Shown here one piece after another: positions 6,332-13,565 of a stretch of DNA of 23,064 nucleotides. The first letter of the stretch is position 1, and each line of letters opens with the position of its first letter. The notes beneath the pieces were generated by a model, which had not been told where the DNA came from, searched no databases, and saw only the letters and a program-made list of their open reading frames with translations. The position numbers and the translations under genes were made by a program. The stretch spans positions 1 to 23,064 of the forward strand of contig QFOU01000020.1 of the NCBI GenBank assembly GCA_003241595.1, read 5' to 3'. This stretch comes from Pseudomonas fluorescens (GTDB lineage Bacteria > Pseudomonadota > Alphaproteobacteria > UBA2136 > UBA6156).

Positions 6332-6682
6332 ATGGCCATCATGCCGCCACTCACCGCCAACCCGACCTTGTCGGACCTACAGGCATGGACAGTCGCCATG
6401 AAGGCCGCCAACAACTGGACCCCCACCGACTTCCGCCACGAACTGGCGCTGCTGGTAGAAGAAGTGGGCGAGCTCGCCAAAGCCCACCGCAAAATCTCCA
6501 GCCATGGCCACCTCACCGAATCCCAACGCACCGAGTCTTCCGACAGCGTTGGTGAAGAAATGGCCGATGTTCTTATTTATTTATGCAGCCTTGCCAATGT
6601 TTCGGGCGTTAACTTGGAAGCCGCACTGCGCGCTAAACTCGAAAAAAATCAAAACCGGGAGTGGACCAAAAATGCCTCGTAA
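6332..6682 (+). CDS. MazG-like nucleotide pyrophosphohydrolase
   Basis: All-alpha NTP pyrophosphohydrolase of the MazG/dCTPase superfamily. Such enzymes hydrolyse (d)NTPs to NMP and pyrophosphate with Mg2+ and are often house-cleaning enzymes. The 116 residues show the paired metal-binding motifs E44-x2-E47 in VEEVGELAKA and E76-x2-D79 in GEEMADVLIYL, followed by the typical helix NLEAALRAKLEKNQNREW. Its single-domain length fits the small MazG-like group; substrate preference cannot be read from sequence. AGG in the nuoE stop region lies eight bases before the ATG. The end overlaps the next gene by 11 bases, so translation is coupled. It lies between nuoE and nuoF, an unusual place for such an enzyme. 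Confidence 0.88.
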   Translation: MAIMPPLTANPTLSDLQAWTVAMKAANNWTPTDFRHELALLVEEVGELAKAHRKISSHGHLTESQRTESSDSVGEEMADVLIYLCSLANVSGVNLEAALRAKLEKNQNREWTKNAS

Positions 6683-7058
6683 CCTCACTATCGTAACTGC
6701 GGCTCTTGTTGCCGCAACTGCCCTCACGGCCTGCTCCACCTTCGGCGGCGGCAAGTCGGAAGATACTGTCCACCAGATCGGTAAAGACAGCTATACCGTC
6801 CGTACCCTGTCCGAGCGCAGCACGTCCGCTGCCAAAGGCCAAGCCCTCAGCCTCGCCAACGCTGCCTGCCAAAAGCAATCCCGCGGTGTCATGGTCACTA
6901 AGGAAGATATGGGCATCGAAGAAGGTACCGGCGAACGCTACTACGACCTCAACTTCATGTGCCTGAATTCCGGCGATACCGACTTCCAACGCATCAAGCG
7001 CGATGGCCAACCCCAAGCGCTGCAACTGCAAGCCCCGCAAACCGAAACGACCTACTAA
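6672..7058 (+). CDS. Small lipoprotein, first of two paralogues
   Basis: The 128-residue product has a lipoprotein signal (MPRNLTIVTAALVAATALTA then C21, lipobox LTAC), so it should be an acylated envelope protein. The mature part begins with a Gly-rich linker, then VHQIGKDSYTVRT, an AxxxC-x-KQ helix and YYDLNFMCLN. This pattern recurs in the second half of the 7485-7970 protein (IHQVGPNTYQIT, AKCEKQ, YTLTFECTN). Two mature cysteines in equivalent positions probably form a disulfide. The start at 6672 is inside the end of the MazG-like gene (11-base overlap). An upstream extension in the same frame to 6504 exists but would run through the MazG coding region and lacks a signal peptide. The C-terminal tail is Gln/Pro-rich. 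Confidence 0.83.
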   Translation: MPRNLTIVTAALVAATALTACSTFGGGKSEDTVHQIGKDSYTVRTLSERSTSAAKGQALSLANAACQKQSRGVMVTKEDMGIEEGTGERYYDLNFMCLNSGDTDFQRIKRDGQPQALQLQAPQTETTY

Positions 7059-7078
7059 ACCACAGGCAATTATAATCC

Positions 7079-7411
7079 ATGGCCGCCCAACAACCCGTAC
7101 CCCAAACGCCCGAGCAGCAATTGCAAGCCGCTAAAGTGCTGCGCTTTGTGGCGTACTTCGAGATCTGCGCCATGCCATGGATCATCCTCGCCACGTTCCT
7201 GATTCCCGGTGCTAATCTGTGCGCGGCTTCATCTGCGGCACCTTATATCGTATGCGAATCCTTCTTCGGCTACACCTTGGCCGCCGTCATGGTCTGGATC
7301 ATGGGCGCCGGCTTCGTCGTGCTCAACATCGCCGAACGCTCTGAAGTCAAAGCAAAAGAGCAACTTGGTCACGCCAAATTAGTACCGCAAAGCCCTACGG
7401 AGCGTTTCTAA
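7079..7411 (+). CDS. Two-span inner-membrane protein, unknown
   Basis: The 110-residue product has a Gln/Pro-rich cytoplasmic N-terminus (MAAQQPVPQTPEQQLQAAK), a hydrophobic segment at about 23-43 (CAMPWIILATFLIPGANLC) and a second at about 62-82 (GYTLAAVMVWIMGAGFVVL). A charged tail (ERSEVKAKEQLGHAK) follows. Three cysteines lie in or near the periplasmic side. No family is recognised. It starts about 20 bases after the lipoprotein stop. ACGGAG near its 3' end (7397-7402) is a good ribosome binding site for the next frame, which starts at 7412 right after this stop. Codon use is host-like up to here and changes abruptly afterwards. Confidence 0.75.
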   Translation: MAAQQPVPQTPEQQLQAAKVLRFVAYFEICAMPWIILATFLIPGANLCAASSAAPYIVCESFFGYTLAAVMVWIMGAGFVVLNIAERSEVKAKEQLGHAKLVPQSPTERF

Positions 7412-7540
7412 ATGATTAACATAATGACTTTACTTCAAACTCCACTTCTGCCACTTGCCCTCTTGGTGGTAGTAGTTTGGCAAATTGCCGTGCATAAGCG
7501 CTCGCATATGGTTTGGTCTACCTGTCGTATTGATTTTTGA
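7412..7540 (+). pseudogene. N-terminal piece of a membrane protein, probably cut off by a frameshift
   Basis: An ATG directly after the upstream stop, with ACGGAG nine bases before it, starts a 42-residue peptide. It has one clear membrane segment (TPLLPLALLVVVVWQIAV) followed by HKRS, then ends at TGA 7538-7540. The overlapping frame that starts near 7485 has no good start of its own but continues with two more membrane segments. Removing one G in the GGTTT at about 7510-7514 would join the two as HKRSHMFGLPVV, giving a sensible three-span protein. The simplest reading is one gene split by a +1 shift, either a real mutation, a sequencing error, or (less likely) programmed frameshifting. The region is more AT-rich than its surroundings. 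Confidence 0.5.
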
Positions 7541-7970
7541 GCTCGCAGTTGCCGTTTATCTCGATGGTCCACAAAAAGGCTACCCAGCAGATGGTTATCT
7601 AGTTTCTACTCTCGTACTTATGTTTGTGTCATCAGTGTATAGTTTGGCTGTGTTGTGTGGGATTGGTGTCTGGTATTGTGTACTTAAAAGAGCAAGACCG
7701 GCTCTGATGCTATTGCCTGGTGTTCTTTCTCTCGCTGCCTGCGCCCCCGGCGGAGCCATCCACCAGGTCGGCCCCAACACCTATCAAATTACTCACACCA
7801 TGGGCAAATACTCGCCTACCAAAGGTGTGCGCCAGGGCGTGATCGACCGCGCCACCGCCAAATGCGAAAAGCAGCAAGGCACCTACAAAAGATTGCGTGA
7901 GGAAATGACCCCCGAAGGCTACCTCAGCTATACCCTTACCTTTGAATGCACGAACCCCCAAGCCAAGTAA
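7485..7970 (+). CDS. Membrane segment region running into a small lipoprotein (second paralogue)
   Basis: The open frame encodes 161 residues counted from a TTG at 7485. Residues 11-26 and 39-67 are hydrophobic. After KRARPALMLLPGVLSLAAC (67-86) comes a second lipobox (LAAC, C86), and the rest resembles the lipoprotein at 6672 (IHQVGPNTYQIT, AKCEKQ, YTLTFECTN). The part after about 7720 has host-like codon use, whereas the part before is AT-richer. The lipoprotein may therefore be an old gene whose own start was replaced by an inserted stretch. It could now be made from GTG 7650 (a 107-residue precursor) or ATG 7707 (short, lacking a charged n-region), or as a fusion with the upstream membrane part. 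The true start cannot be fixed; the lipoprotein domain is the secure part. Confidence 0.6.
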   Translation: MPCISARIWFGLPVVLIFELAVAVYLDGPQKGYPADGYLVSTLVLMFVSSVYSLAVLCGIGVWYCVLKRARPALMLLPGVLSLAACAPGGAIHQVGPNTYQITHTMGKYSPTKGVRQGVIDRATAKCEKQQGTYKRLREEMTPEGYLSYTLTFECTNPQAK

Positions 7971-7991
7971 GCCCCAGTAAGTAAAATTATC

Positions 7992-9323
7992 ATGACCACA
8001 CTTCCGCGCCTCACCCAAGCCGACAAATGCTTCCCCAACCTCGATGGCTCCGGCGATTGGGGCATCAAAGGCTACCAGTCACGCGGCGGCTATAAGGGCC
8101 TTAAGGAGCTTCTCCAAACCCCGCCGCTGCAACATATCGATAAACTCAAAGCCTCCTCCCTCCGTGGCCGCGGCGGCGCAGGCTTCCCCACGGGTATGAA
8201 ATGGTCGTTCATGCCGCAACCCAAAGCCGATGAATCTGGCAAGATCATCCCGCTCGCCAAACCCTCCTACCTCGTCTGCAATGCCGACGAAGGCGAACCC
8301 GGCACCTGCAAAGACCGCGACATCCTGCGCTTCGACCCCCACACACTGGTGGAAGGCATGATCGTCGGCTGCTATACCCTCAACGCCAAGGTCGGCTACA
8401 TCTACGTACGCGGCGAATACTACGACGAATCCTCGCACCTCCAGCAAGCCATTAACGAAGCCTACGAAGCGGGCTTCCTCGGCAAAAACATCCTCGGTAC
8501 GGGTGTGGATGTCGATATCCATGTCCACCTCGGAGCAGGGGCCTACATCTGCGGAGAAGAGACCGCACTGCTGGAATCGCTGGAAGGCAAAAAAGGCCAA
8601 CCCCGCCTCAAACCACCGTTCCCCGCGGGCTTCGGTCTCTACGGCTGCCCCACCACCATTAACAATGTGGAAACCATCGCCCAAGTCCCGCCCATCCTTA
8701 AAAACCCGCTGGAATGGTTCACCCGCTGGGGCCGCCCGGGTAACTCCGGCACCAAAATTTTCAGCATTTCCGGTAGCGTCAACAAGCCAGGAAATGTGGA
8801 AGCTCCTATGTCAATTCCGCTGCGCGAACTCATCGACGAATACTGCGGTGGCGTCATCGGCGGCTGGGATAATTTGCAAGCCATCATCCCCGGCGGTTCC
8901 TCCACCCCGATGCTGAATCCGGAGCAATCCTCCCGTGTGCTCATGGACTTCGACGCCCTCAAAGCCGAAGGCACCGGCCTCGGCACCGCCGCCATCGTGG
9001 TGATGAACAAGGATGTCGATGTACTGCGCGTCATGACCCGCATCGCCGCCTTCTACCACCACGAGTCCTGTGGCCAGTGCACCCCCTGCCGCGAAGGTGT
9101 GGGCTGGGTTCACCGCCTGCTGGAGCGCCTCACAAAAGGCGAGGGGACTGTCGAAGAGATCGACCAACTCTACAGCCTCACCAAAAAGATCGAAGGCCGC
9201 ACCATCTGCGCGTTCGCCGATGGCGCCATGTGGCCCACGCAAGGCACACTCAAGCACTTCCGCCATCTCATCGAAGAACGTATTAAGGGTAACCAAAATG
9301 GGGCCAACCACCATGCTGCGTAA
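7992..9323 (+). CDS. nuoF: NADH-quinone oxidoreductase subunit F
   Basis: The 51-kDa NADH-binding subunit carrying FMN and [4Fe-4S] cluster N3, where electrons enter complex I. The sequence shows the glycine-rich nucleotide-binding loop GRGGAGFPTG (59-68), NADEGEPGTCKDRD, the GAGAYICGEETALLESLEG block and TTINNVETIA. The N3 ligands are C360, C363 and C366 (SCGQCTPC) plus C406 (TICAFADGA). The 443 residues are close to the usual length, with a short Asn/His-rich tail. The ATG at 7992 lacks a clear Shine-Dalgarno sequence. The 3' end overlaps the next gene by 26 bases. It is separated from its usual neighbour nuoE by a MazG-like gene and small envelope genes. Confidence 0.97.
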   Translation: MTTLPRLTQADKCFPNLDGSGDWGIKGYQSRGGYKGLKELLQTPPLQHIDKLKASSLRGRGGAGFPTGMKWSFMPQPKADESGKIIPLAKPSYLVCNADEGEPGTCKDRDILRFDPHTLVEGMIVGCYTLNAKVGYIYVRGEYYDESSHLQQAINEAYEAGFLGKNILGTGVDVDIHVHLGAGAYICGEETALLESLEGKKGQPRLKPPFPAGFGLYGCPTTINNVETIAQVPPILKNPLEWFTRWGRPGNSGTKIFSISGSVNKPGNVEAPMSIPLRELIDEYCGGVIGGWDNLQAIIPGGSSTPMLNPEQSSRVLMDFDALKAEGTGLGTAAIVVMNKDVDVLRVMTRIAAFYHHESCGQCTPCREGVGWVHRLLERLTKGEGTVEEIDQLYSLTKKIEGRTICAFADGAMWPTQGTLKHFRHLIEERIKGNQNGANHHAA

Positions 9324-9771
9324 ACTCCTCCTCATAGCTCTGCTCGTCCTGCCCGCAATGGCCAGTGTCTCGGCCAACGCCCAAGCTAAACAGGCGGATA
9401 AGGTCGGCGAGTTCGCCACCGCCAGCCTCGTGGCCTTCAACCCCGTCATGCCCAAGTTCGGCGCGGTGGTCACCGGCCTGTGCAAAAAGGAAGAAACGAA
9501 GGACGTTCCGCTGTGCAAGCAAGACCTCAACCAAAAAGGCGGTCTGGTTATCAGCTACCTCACCTACAAGATTGTCGAAACTTACCCAACCAACGACAAA
9601 ATCATCAAATTCGGCTCCTGCATCCGCGCCTCCGGTGCCCCGTCAGATGAGTGCAAACCCTATATCCAAAACTTCCTGTCATGGATTCCTGAAGTCGGTT
9701 CCCTGCTCGAAGTGCAAGATCGTAATCTCGAAAAACTCGCCGAACTCGACAAAGCAAAAGCAGGTAAATAA
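9298..9771 (+). CDS. Secreted protein with four cysteines, unknown
   Basis: The 157-residue product begins inside the end of nuoF. AAGGGT (9285-9290) is a ribosome binding site for ATG 9298; an alternative ATG at 9313 gives MLRKLLL. Either start leads into a signal peptide (LLLIALLVLPAMASVSANAQA), so the protein should be periplasmic. The mature part has two Cys pairs (GLCKKEETKDVPLC and GSCIRASGAPSDEC) and a basic helical C-terminus. I do not recognise the family. The 26-base overlap with nuoF and the two-base gap to nuoG suggest translational coupling with both, so it is made along with the NADH module. Codon use is host-like. A periplasmic protein cannot contact the cytoplasmic NuoF/NuoG directly. 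Confidence 0.8.
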   Translation: MGPTTMLRKLLLIALLVLPAMASVSANAQAKQADKVGEFATASLVAFNPVMPKFGAVVTGLCKKEETKDVPLCKQDLNQKGGLVISYLTYKIVETYPTNDKIIKFGSCIRASGAPSDECKPYIQNFLSWIPEVGSLLEVQDRNLEKLAELDKAKAGK

Positions 9772-9773
9772 TT

Positions 9774-11981
9774 ATGGCTCCCAAAACCACCAAAACCGGC
9801 AAAGCCAACACTCTTAAACAAGCACCGCAACCGCCGGTGCCCGCCGCCGCTACCCCTACACCTCCTCCGGCCCTGCCACCAGCTCCGGAAGGCTTCATCA
9901 ATGTGTTCGTCGATGGCGAACTCATTCATGTGAAGAAGGGCAGCACCGTCATGCAAGCCTGCACCCAAGCCGCCAAGGAGATCCCGCACTTCTGCTACCA
10001 CGAGCGCCTCAGCATCGCCGGTAACTGCCGCATGTGCTTGGTGGAGATCGAAGGCATGCCCAAGCCCATCGCCTCCTGCCACTGGCCCGCTGCGGAGGCG
10101 ATGAAGATCCGTACCGATTCACCCATGACCATCAACGCCCGCAAAGGCACCATGGAGCTGCTGCTCATCAACCACCCGCTGGATTGCCCCATCTGCGACC
10201 AAGGTGGCGAATGCGCCCTGCAAGACCAATCCGTGGCCTACGGCGGCGACCGTTCGCACTATAACGAGTTCAAGCGCGCCGTAGACGACAAGGACATCGG
10301 CTCGAAGATTAAAACCGTGATGACCCGCTGCATCCACTGCACCCGCTGCATCCGCTTCGCAACCGAGGTCGCCGGTGTGGAAGAAATGGGCGCCACGGGC
10401 CGCGGCGAAAACATGTCCGTCGGTACCTATGTGGAGCAAGCTATCCAGTCGGAACTGTCGGGCAACATGATCGACCTCTGCCCGGTCGGCGCACTCACCT
10501 CCAAGCCCTACGCCTTTACCGCCCGACCGTGGGAACTTGTGCGCACCACGAGCATCGACATTCTCGACGCCGTCGGCACGCCCATCACGGTGGATAACCG
10601 CCATGGCCAAGTGCTTCGCACCCAACCGCGTGAGAATAACGAGATCAACGAAGAGTGGATGACCGACGCCGCGCGCTTCAGCTACGATGCGCTGGCCACC
10701 AACCGCCTCACATCACCGATGATCCGTCGCGGTAAGGAGCTCCAACCGTGCAGCTGGGCCGAAGCCTTCACGGTGGCCAAAACCGCCTTGGCGCACCCCA
10801 CCGGTGCCATCCTCGGCTCCATGGCCAGTGCCGAAGATGCTTTCAGCTTCAAATCCTTCATGGAGACCGTCCTCCCGGGCAGCCCGTTCGATTGCCGCCC
10901 CTCCGGTTCGCAACTTGAAAACTTCTACACCTTTAACACGCCGCTGATCGCGTTCGAGCAAGTCGATGCCGTGCTGCTCATCGGTTGCAACCCGCGTCTC
11001 GAAGCCCCGCTGCTCAACGTGCGCCTGCGCCGTGGTGCCCTCAAGCGCCGCATGCCGGTTGCCGCCATTGGTGCGGATATGGATCTCACCTATCCCTTCC
11101 AGCAATTGGAAAACGCGCCGGAAACGCTGGAGCAACTCATCTCCGGTAAGCACAAGTTCGCCGATGTTCTCAAAGGCGCGCAAAAGCCCGCCATTATCGT
11201 CTCCGCCAGCGTGCTCACCCGTCCGGATGGCCAAGCCATCATGGCCATGGCCGAAAAGCTGGCCAAAAAGGTTGGCGTCCTCACCGAAGGCTGGAACGGC
11301 CTCAATGTCCTCGCTTCCACCGCAGGCCGCATCACTGCGCTGGATATGAAGGCACGCGGAACCGATGCCAAATCGAACACCGCCAGCATTGTCAAAGCCT
11401 TTAACGCTGGTAAACTCCAAACCCTCATCGTCTATGGCGAAGATACCGTCACCATCGACGATCTGGAAAAAGGGCAGGGGACTGTCATCTACCTCGGCAC
11501 CCACAACACCGCACTGGCACAAAAGGCAGACATCGTACTGCCCACCGCCGCTTGGAGCGAGAAGTCGGGTCTGTATGCTAACCTCGAAGGCCGCGTCCAA
11601 CTGGCCCACGCCGCGGTGCAACCGCCGCTGAATGCCAAGGAAGACTGGAAGATCTTCCGCGCACTGTCCGAGGATATGGGCAAAGCCCTCCCGTTCAATA
11701 ACCTTACCCAGCTGCGCGCAAGTATCGCTGCATTTGCCGCTCCCTATGCGGGGGAAAACTGGAATAAGATCAGTATGCGTGGCACATCTCTTACCGCTAC
11801 CGCCGAAAAAGCTTCAAGCAAGCCTTTCGCACCGGTTGTAACCGAGTACTACCAACGTCTGGAGTACCTGCGTCAGTCACCTACCATGTTGAAATGCCAA
11901 GCAGAAGTCGCCACCGCCAAACTCGGTCACACGGGTTCCGCACCAGCGCCACTTACTAAAAACTCCCACAAGGCCGCCTAA
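9774..11981 (+). CDS. nuoG: NADH-quinone oxidoreductase subunit G
   Basis: The 75-kDa subunit that relays electrons from NuoF/NuoE toward NuoI. It is 735 residues long. After the ferredoxin-like [2Fe-2S] domain (ligands C74, C85, C88, C102) comes the N5 motif H134-x3-C138-x2-C141-x5-C147. Next is the N4 region with CIHCTRC and a later CPVGAL. From about 270 on there is a molybdopterin-oxidoreductase-like domain that no longer carries the cofactor in this family. Unusual is an N-terminal extension of about 39 residues rich in Pro, Ala, Thr and Lys, before FINVFVDGE where homologues usually start. The ATG at 9774 is two bases after the upstream stop, and nuoH follows after one base. Confidence 0.97.
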   Translation: MAPKTTKTGKANTLKQAPQPPVPAAATPTPPPALPPAPEGFINVFVDGELIHVKKGSTVMQACTQAAKEIPHFCYHERLSIAGNCRMCLVEIEGMPKPIASCHWPAAEAMKIRTDSPMTINARKGTMELLLINHPLDCPICDQGGECALQDQSVAYGGDRSHYNEFKRAVDDKDIGSKIKTVMTRCIHCTRCIRFATEVAGVEEMGATGRGENMSVGTYVEQAIQSELSGNMIDLCPVGALTSKPYAFTARPWELVRTTSIDILDAVGTPITVDNRHGQVLRTQPRENNEINEEWMTDAARFSYDALATNRLTSPMIRRGKELQPCSWAEAFTVAKTALAHPTGAILGSMASAEDAFSFKSFMETVLPGSPFDCRPSGSQLENFYTFNTPLIAFEQVDAVLLIGCNPRLEAPLLNVRLRRGALKRRMPVAAIGADMDLTYPFQQLENAPETLEQLISGKHKFADVLKGAQKPAIIVSASVLTRPDGQAIMAMAEKLAKKVGVLTEGWNGLNVLASTAGRITALDMKARGTDAKSNTASIVKAFNAGKLQTLIVYGEDTVTIDDLEKGQGTVIYLGTHNTALAQKADIVLPTAAWSEKSGLYANLEGRVQLAHAAVQPPLNAKEDWKIFRALSEDMGKALPFNNLTQLRASIAAFAAPYAGENWNKISMRGTSLTATAEKASSKPFAPVVTEYYQRLEYLRQSPTMLKCQAEVATAKLGHTGSAPAPLTKNSHKAA

Positions 11982-11982
11982 A

Positions 11983-13038
11983 ATGTTCGAGCTTGCTACC
12001 CTTTACTTCAATACTCTCGTGACCTGGGAAAATAGCCTCTATGTGGCTATCACCTTGGGTTTGGTACTGGCCATCGCCATGCCGATCCTCATCTCCATGG
12101 CCTACACGACATGGTTCGAACGCAAGATCATCGGCTGGATGCACCTCCGCCAAGGGCCCATGCACGTCGGCCCGATGGGGCTCCTCCAACCCATTGCAGA
12201 TGCAGTGAAATTGATGTTCAAAGAAGCCTTTATCCCGGGTGCTTCCAACAAAGCGATGTTCCTCATCGCCCCCATGCTCATCTTCATTCCGGCACTCATC
12301 GCATGGGCTGTTATTCCCTTTGGTAATAACCCGTTAACCGGCACTCCGCTGATCCTCGCCGATATCAACCTCGGCGTTCTCTACCTCCTCGCAGTGAGCT
12401 CCATCGGCGTGTACGGCATCCTCCTCGCAGGCTGGGCCTCCAACTCCAAATACCCGTTCCTCGGTGCCGTCCGTAGCGGTGCTCAAATGGTGTCCTACGA
12501 AGTTTCAATGGGTTTGATCGTGCTCTCAGTGGTTCTTTTGGCCGGTACCATGAATCTCAACAAGATCGTCGAAGCCCAACGCACCCTCTGGTTCTTCATT
12601 CCCGCATTCCCGGCTTTTATCATGTTCCTTGTCAGCGTGCTGGCCGAGACCAACCGCCACCCGTTCGACCTTCCGGAAGCCGAAGCAGAGCTCGTAGCAG
12701 GTTACAACACCGAGTACTCCTCAATGGGCTTCGCACTGTTCTTCCTTGGCGAATACGTGGCGATGATCACCATGTCCGCCTTCACCGCCATCCTCTTCCT
12801 TGGCGGCTGGCTGCCGATCTTCGATATCGCACCCTTCAACTGGATTCCCGGTATCTTCTGGCTCGCCATCAAAATTGTCGCCATGCTCTTCTTCATGATC
12901 TGGGTACGCGCAACCTTGCCCCGCTACCGCTACGACCAACTCATGCGCCTCGGCTGGAAGATCTTCCTTCCGCTCTCGCTAATCTGGCTCGTTATTACGG
13001 CAGTCGCAGTTAAACTTCTCGGCAACTTTGCTGGTTAA
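11983..13038 (+). CDS. nuoH: NADH-quinone oxidoreductase subunit H
   Basis: The ND1 homologue that forms the membrane side of the quinone chamber. The 351 residues give about eight membrane segments. Conserved cytoplasmic loops are FERKIIGWMHLRQGP (near 45) with GLLQPIADAVKLMFKE, and AETNRHPFDLPEAEAELVAG (near 223) with YNTEYSSMGFALFFLGEY, which carry the acidic residues of the quinone-to-pump path. The usual GPNxVGP is changed to GPMHVGP here. The start is one base after the nuoG stop, so translation is coupled. Length is normal; nuoI follows after 18 bases. Confidence 0.97.
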   Translation: MFELATLYFNTLVTWENSLYVAITLGLVLAIAMPILISMAYTTWFERKIIGWMHLRQGPMHVGPMGLLQPIADAVKLMFKEAFIPGASNKAMFLIAPMLIFIPALIAWAVIPFGNNPLTGTPLILADINLGVLYLLAVSSIGVYGILLAGWASNSKYPFLGAVRSGAQMVSYEVSMGLIVLSVVLLAGTMNLNKIVEAQRTLWFFIPAFPAFIMFLVSVLAETNRHPFDLPEAEAELVAGYNTEYSSMGFALFFLGEYVAMITMSAFTAILFLGGWLPIFDIAPFNWIPGIFWLAIKIVAMLFFMIWVRATLPRYRYDQLMRLGWKIFLPLSLIWLVITAVAVKLLGNFAG

Positions 13039-13056
13039 GGCTATAAGGCACATAAT

Positions 13057-13545
13057 ATGAAAAACTCCGTTCGCATCGTCCGCCAATTCTTCCTGATCGA
13101 CATGATCAAAGGCCACGCGGTCACGCTTAAAGCCCTCTTCCAAAAGAAGTTCACCATTCTTTACCCGTTCGAAAGCACCCCAATCTCACCCCGCTTCCGT
13201 GGTGAGCACGCCCTGCGTCACTACCCGAATGGCGAAGAACGCTGCATCGCCTGTAAACTCTGCGAAGCCGTGTGCCCCGCCCAAGCGATTACCATCGAAG
13301 CCGAACCCCGTGCCGATGGCTCCCGCCGCACCACACGCTACGATATCGACATGGTGAAATGCATCTACTGCGGCCTCTGCGAAGAAGCTTGCCCGGTCGA
13401 TGCCATCGTCGAAGGCCCTAACATGGAATTCAGCGCCGAAAACCGTAAAAACCTACTCTACACCAAAGATATTCTGCTGGCCAACGGCGACAAATTGGAA
13501 CCAACCCTCGCCGAGCGCCTCAAGCGCGACGCACCCTACCGCTAG
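13057..13545 (+). CDS. nuoI: NADH-quinone oxidoreductase subunit I
   Basis: The ferredoxin-type subunit (TYKY) that carries [4Fe-4S] clusters N6a and N6b and hands electrons to NuoB. The 162-residue sequence has two C-x2-C-x2-C-x3-C motifs: C63, C66, C69, C73 (CIACKLCEAVC) and C102, C105, C108, C112 (CIYCGLCEEAC), each followed by Pro. An amphipathic N-terminal helix (VRQFFLIDMIKGHAVTLK) attaches it to the membrane side, and YPFESTPISPRFRGEHAL is the family's link. Length is standard. It is followed by an interposed pyrophosphohydrolase gene instead of nuoJ. Confidence 0.97.
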   Translation: MKNSVRIVRQFFLIDMIKGHAVTLKALFQKKFTILYPFESTPISPRFRGEHALRHYPNGEERCIACKLCEAVCPAQAITIEAEPRADGSRRTTRYDIDMVKCIYCGLCEEACPVDAIVEGPNMEFSAENRKNLLYTKDILLANGDKLEPTLAERLKRDAPYR

Positions 13546-13565
13546 GAAGTAAACGGATTTCACCC

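Noticed and set aside
6504..6671. Extended N-terminus for the lipoprotein at 6672
   Set aside because: It would overlap most of the MazG-like gene and bury the lipoprotein signal; the internal ATG at 6672 gives a canonical signal and lipobox.
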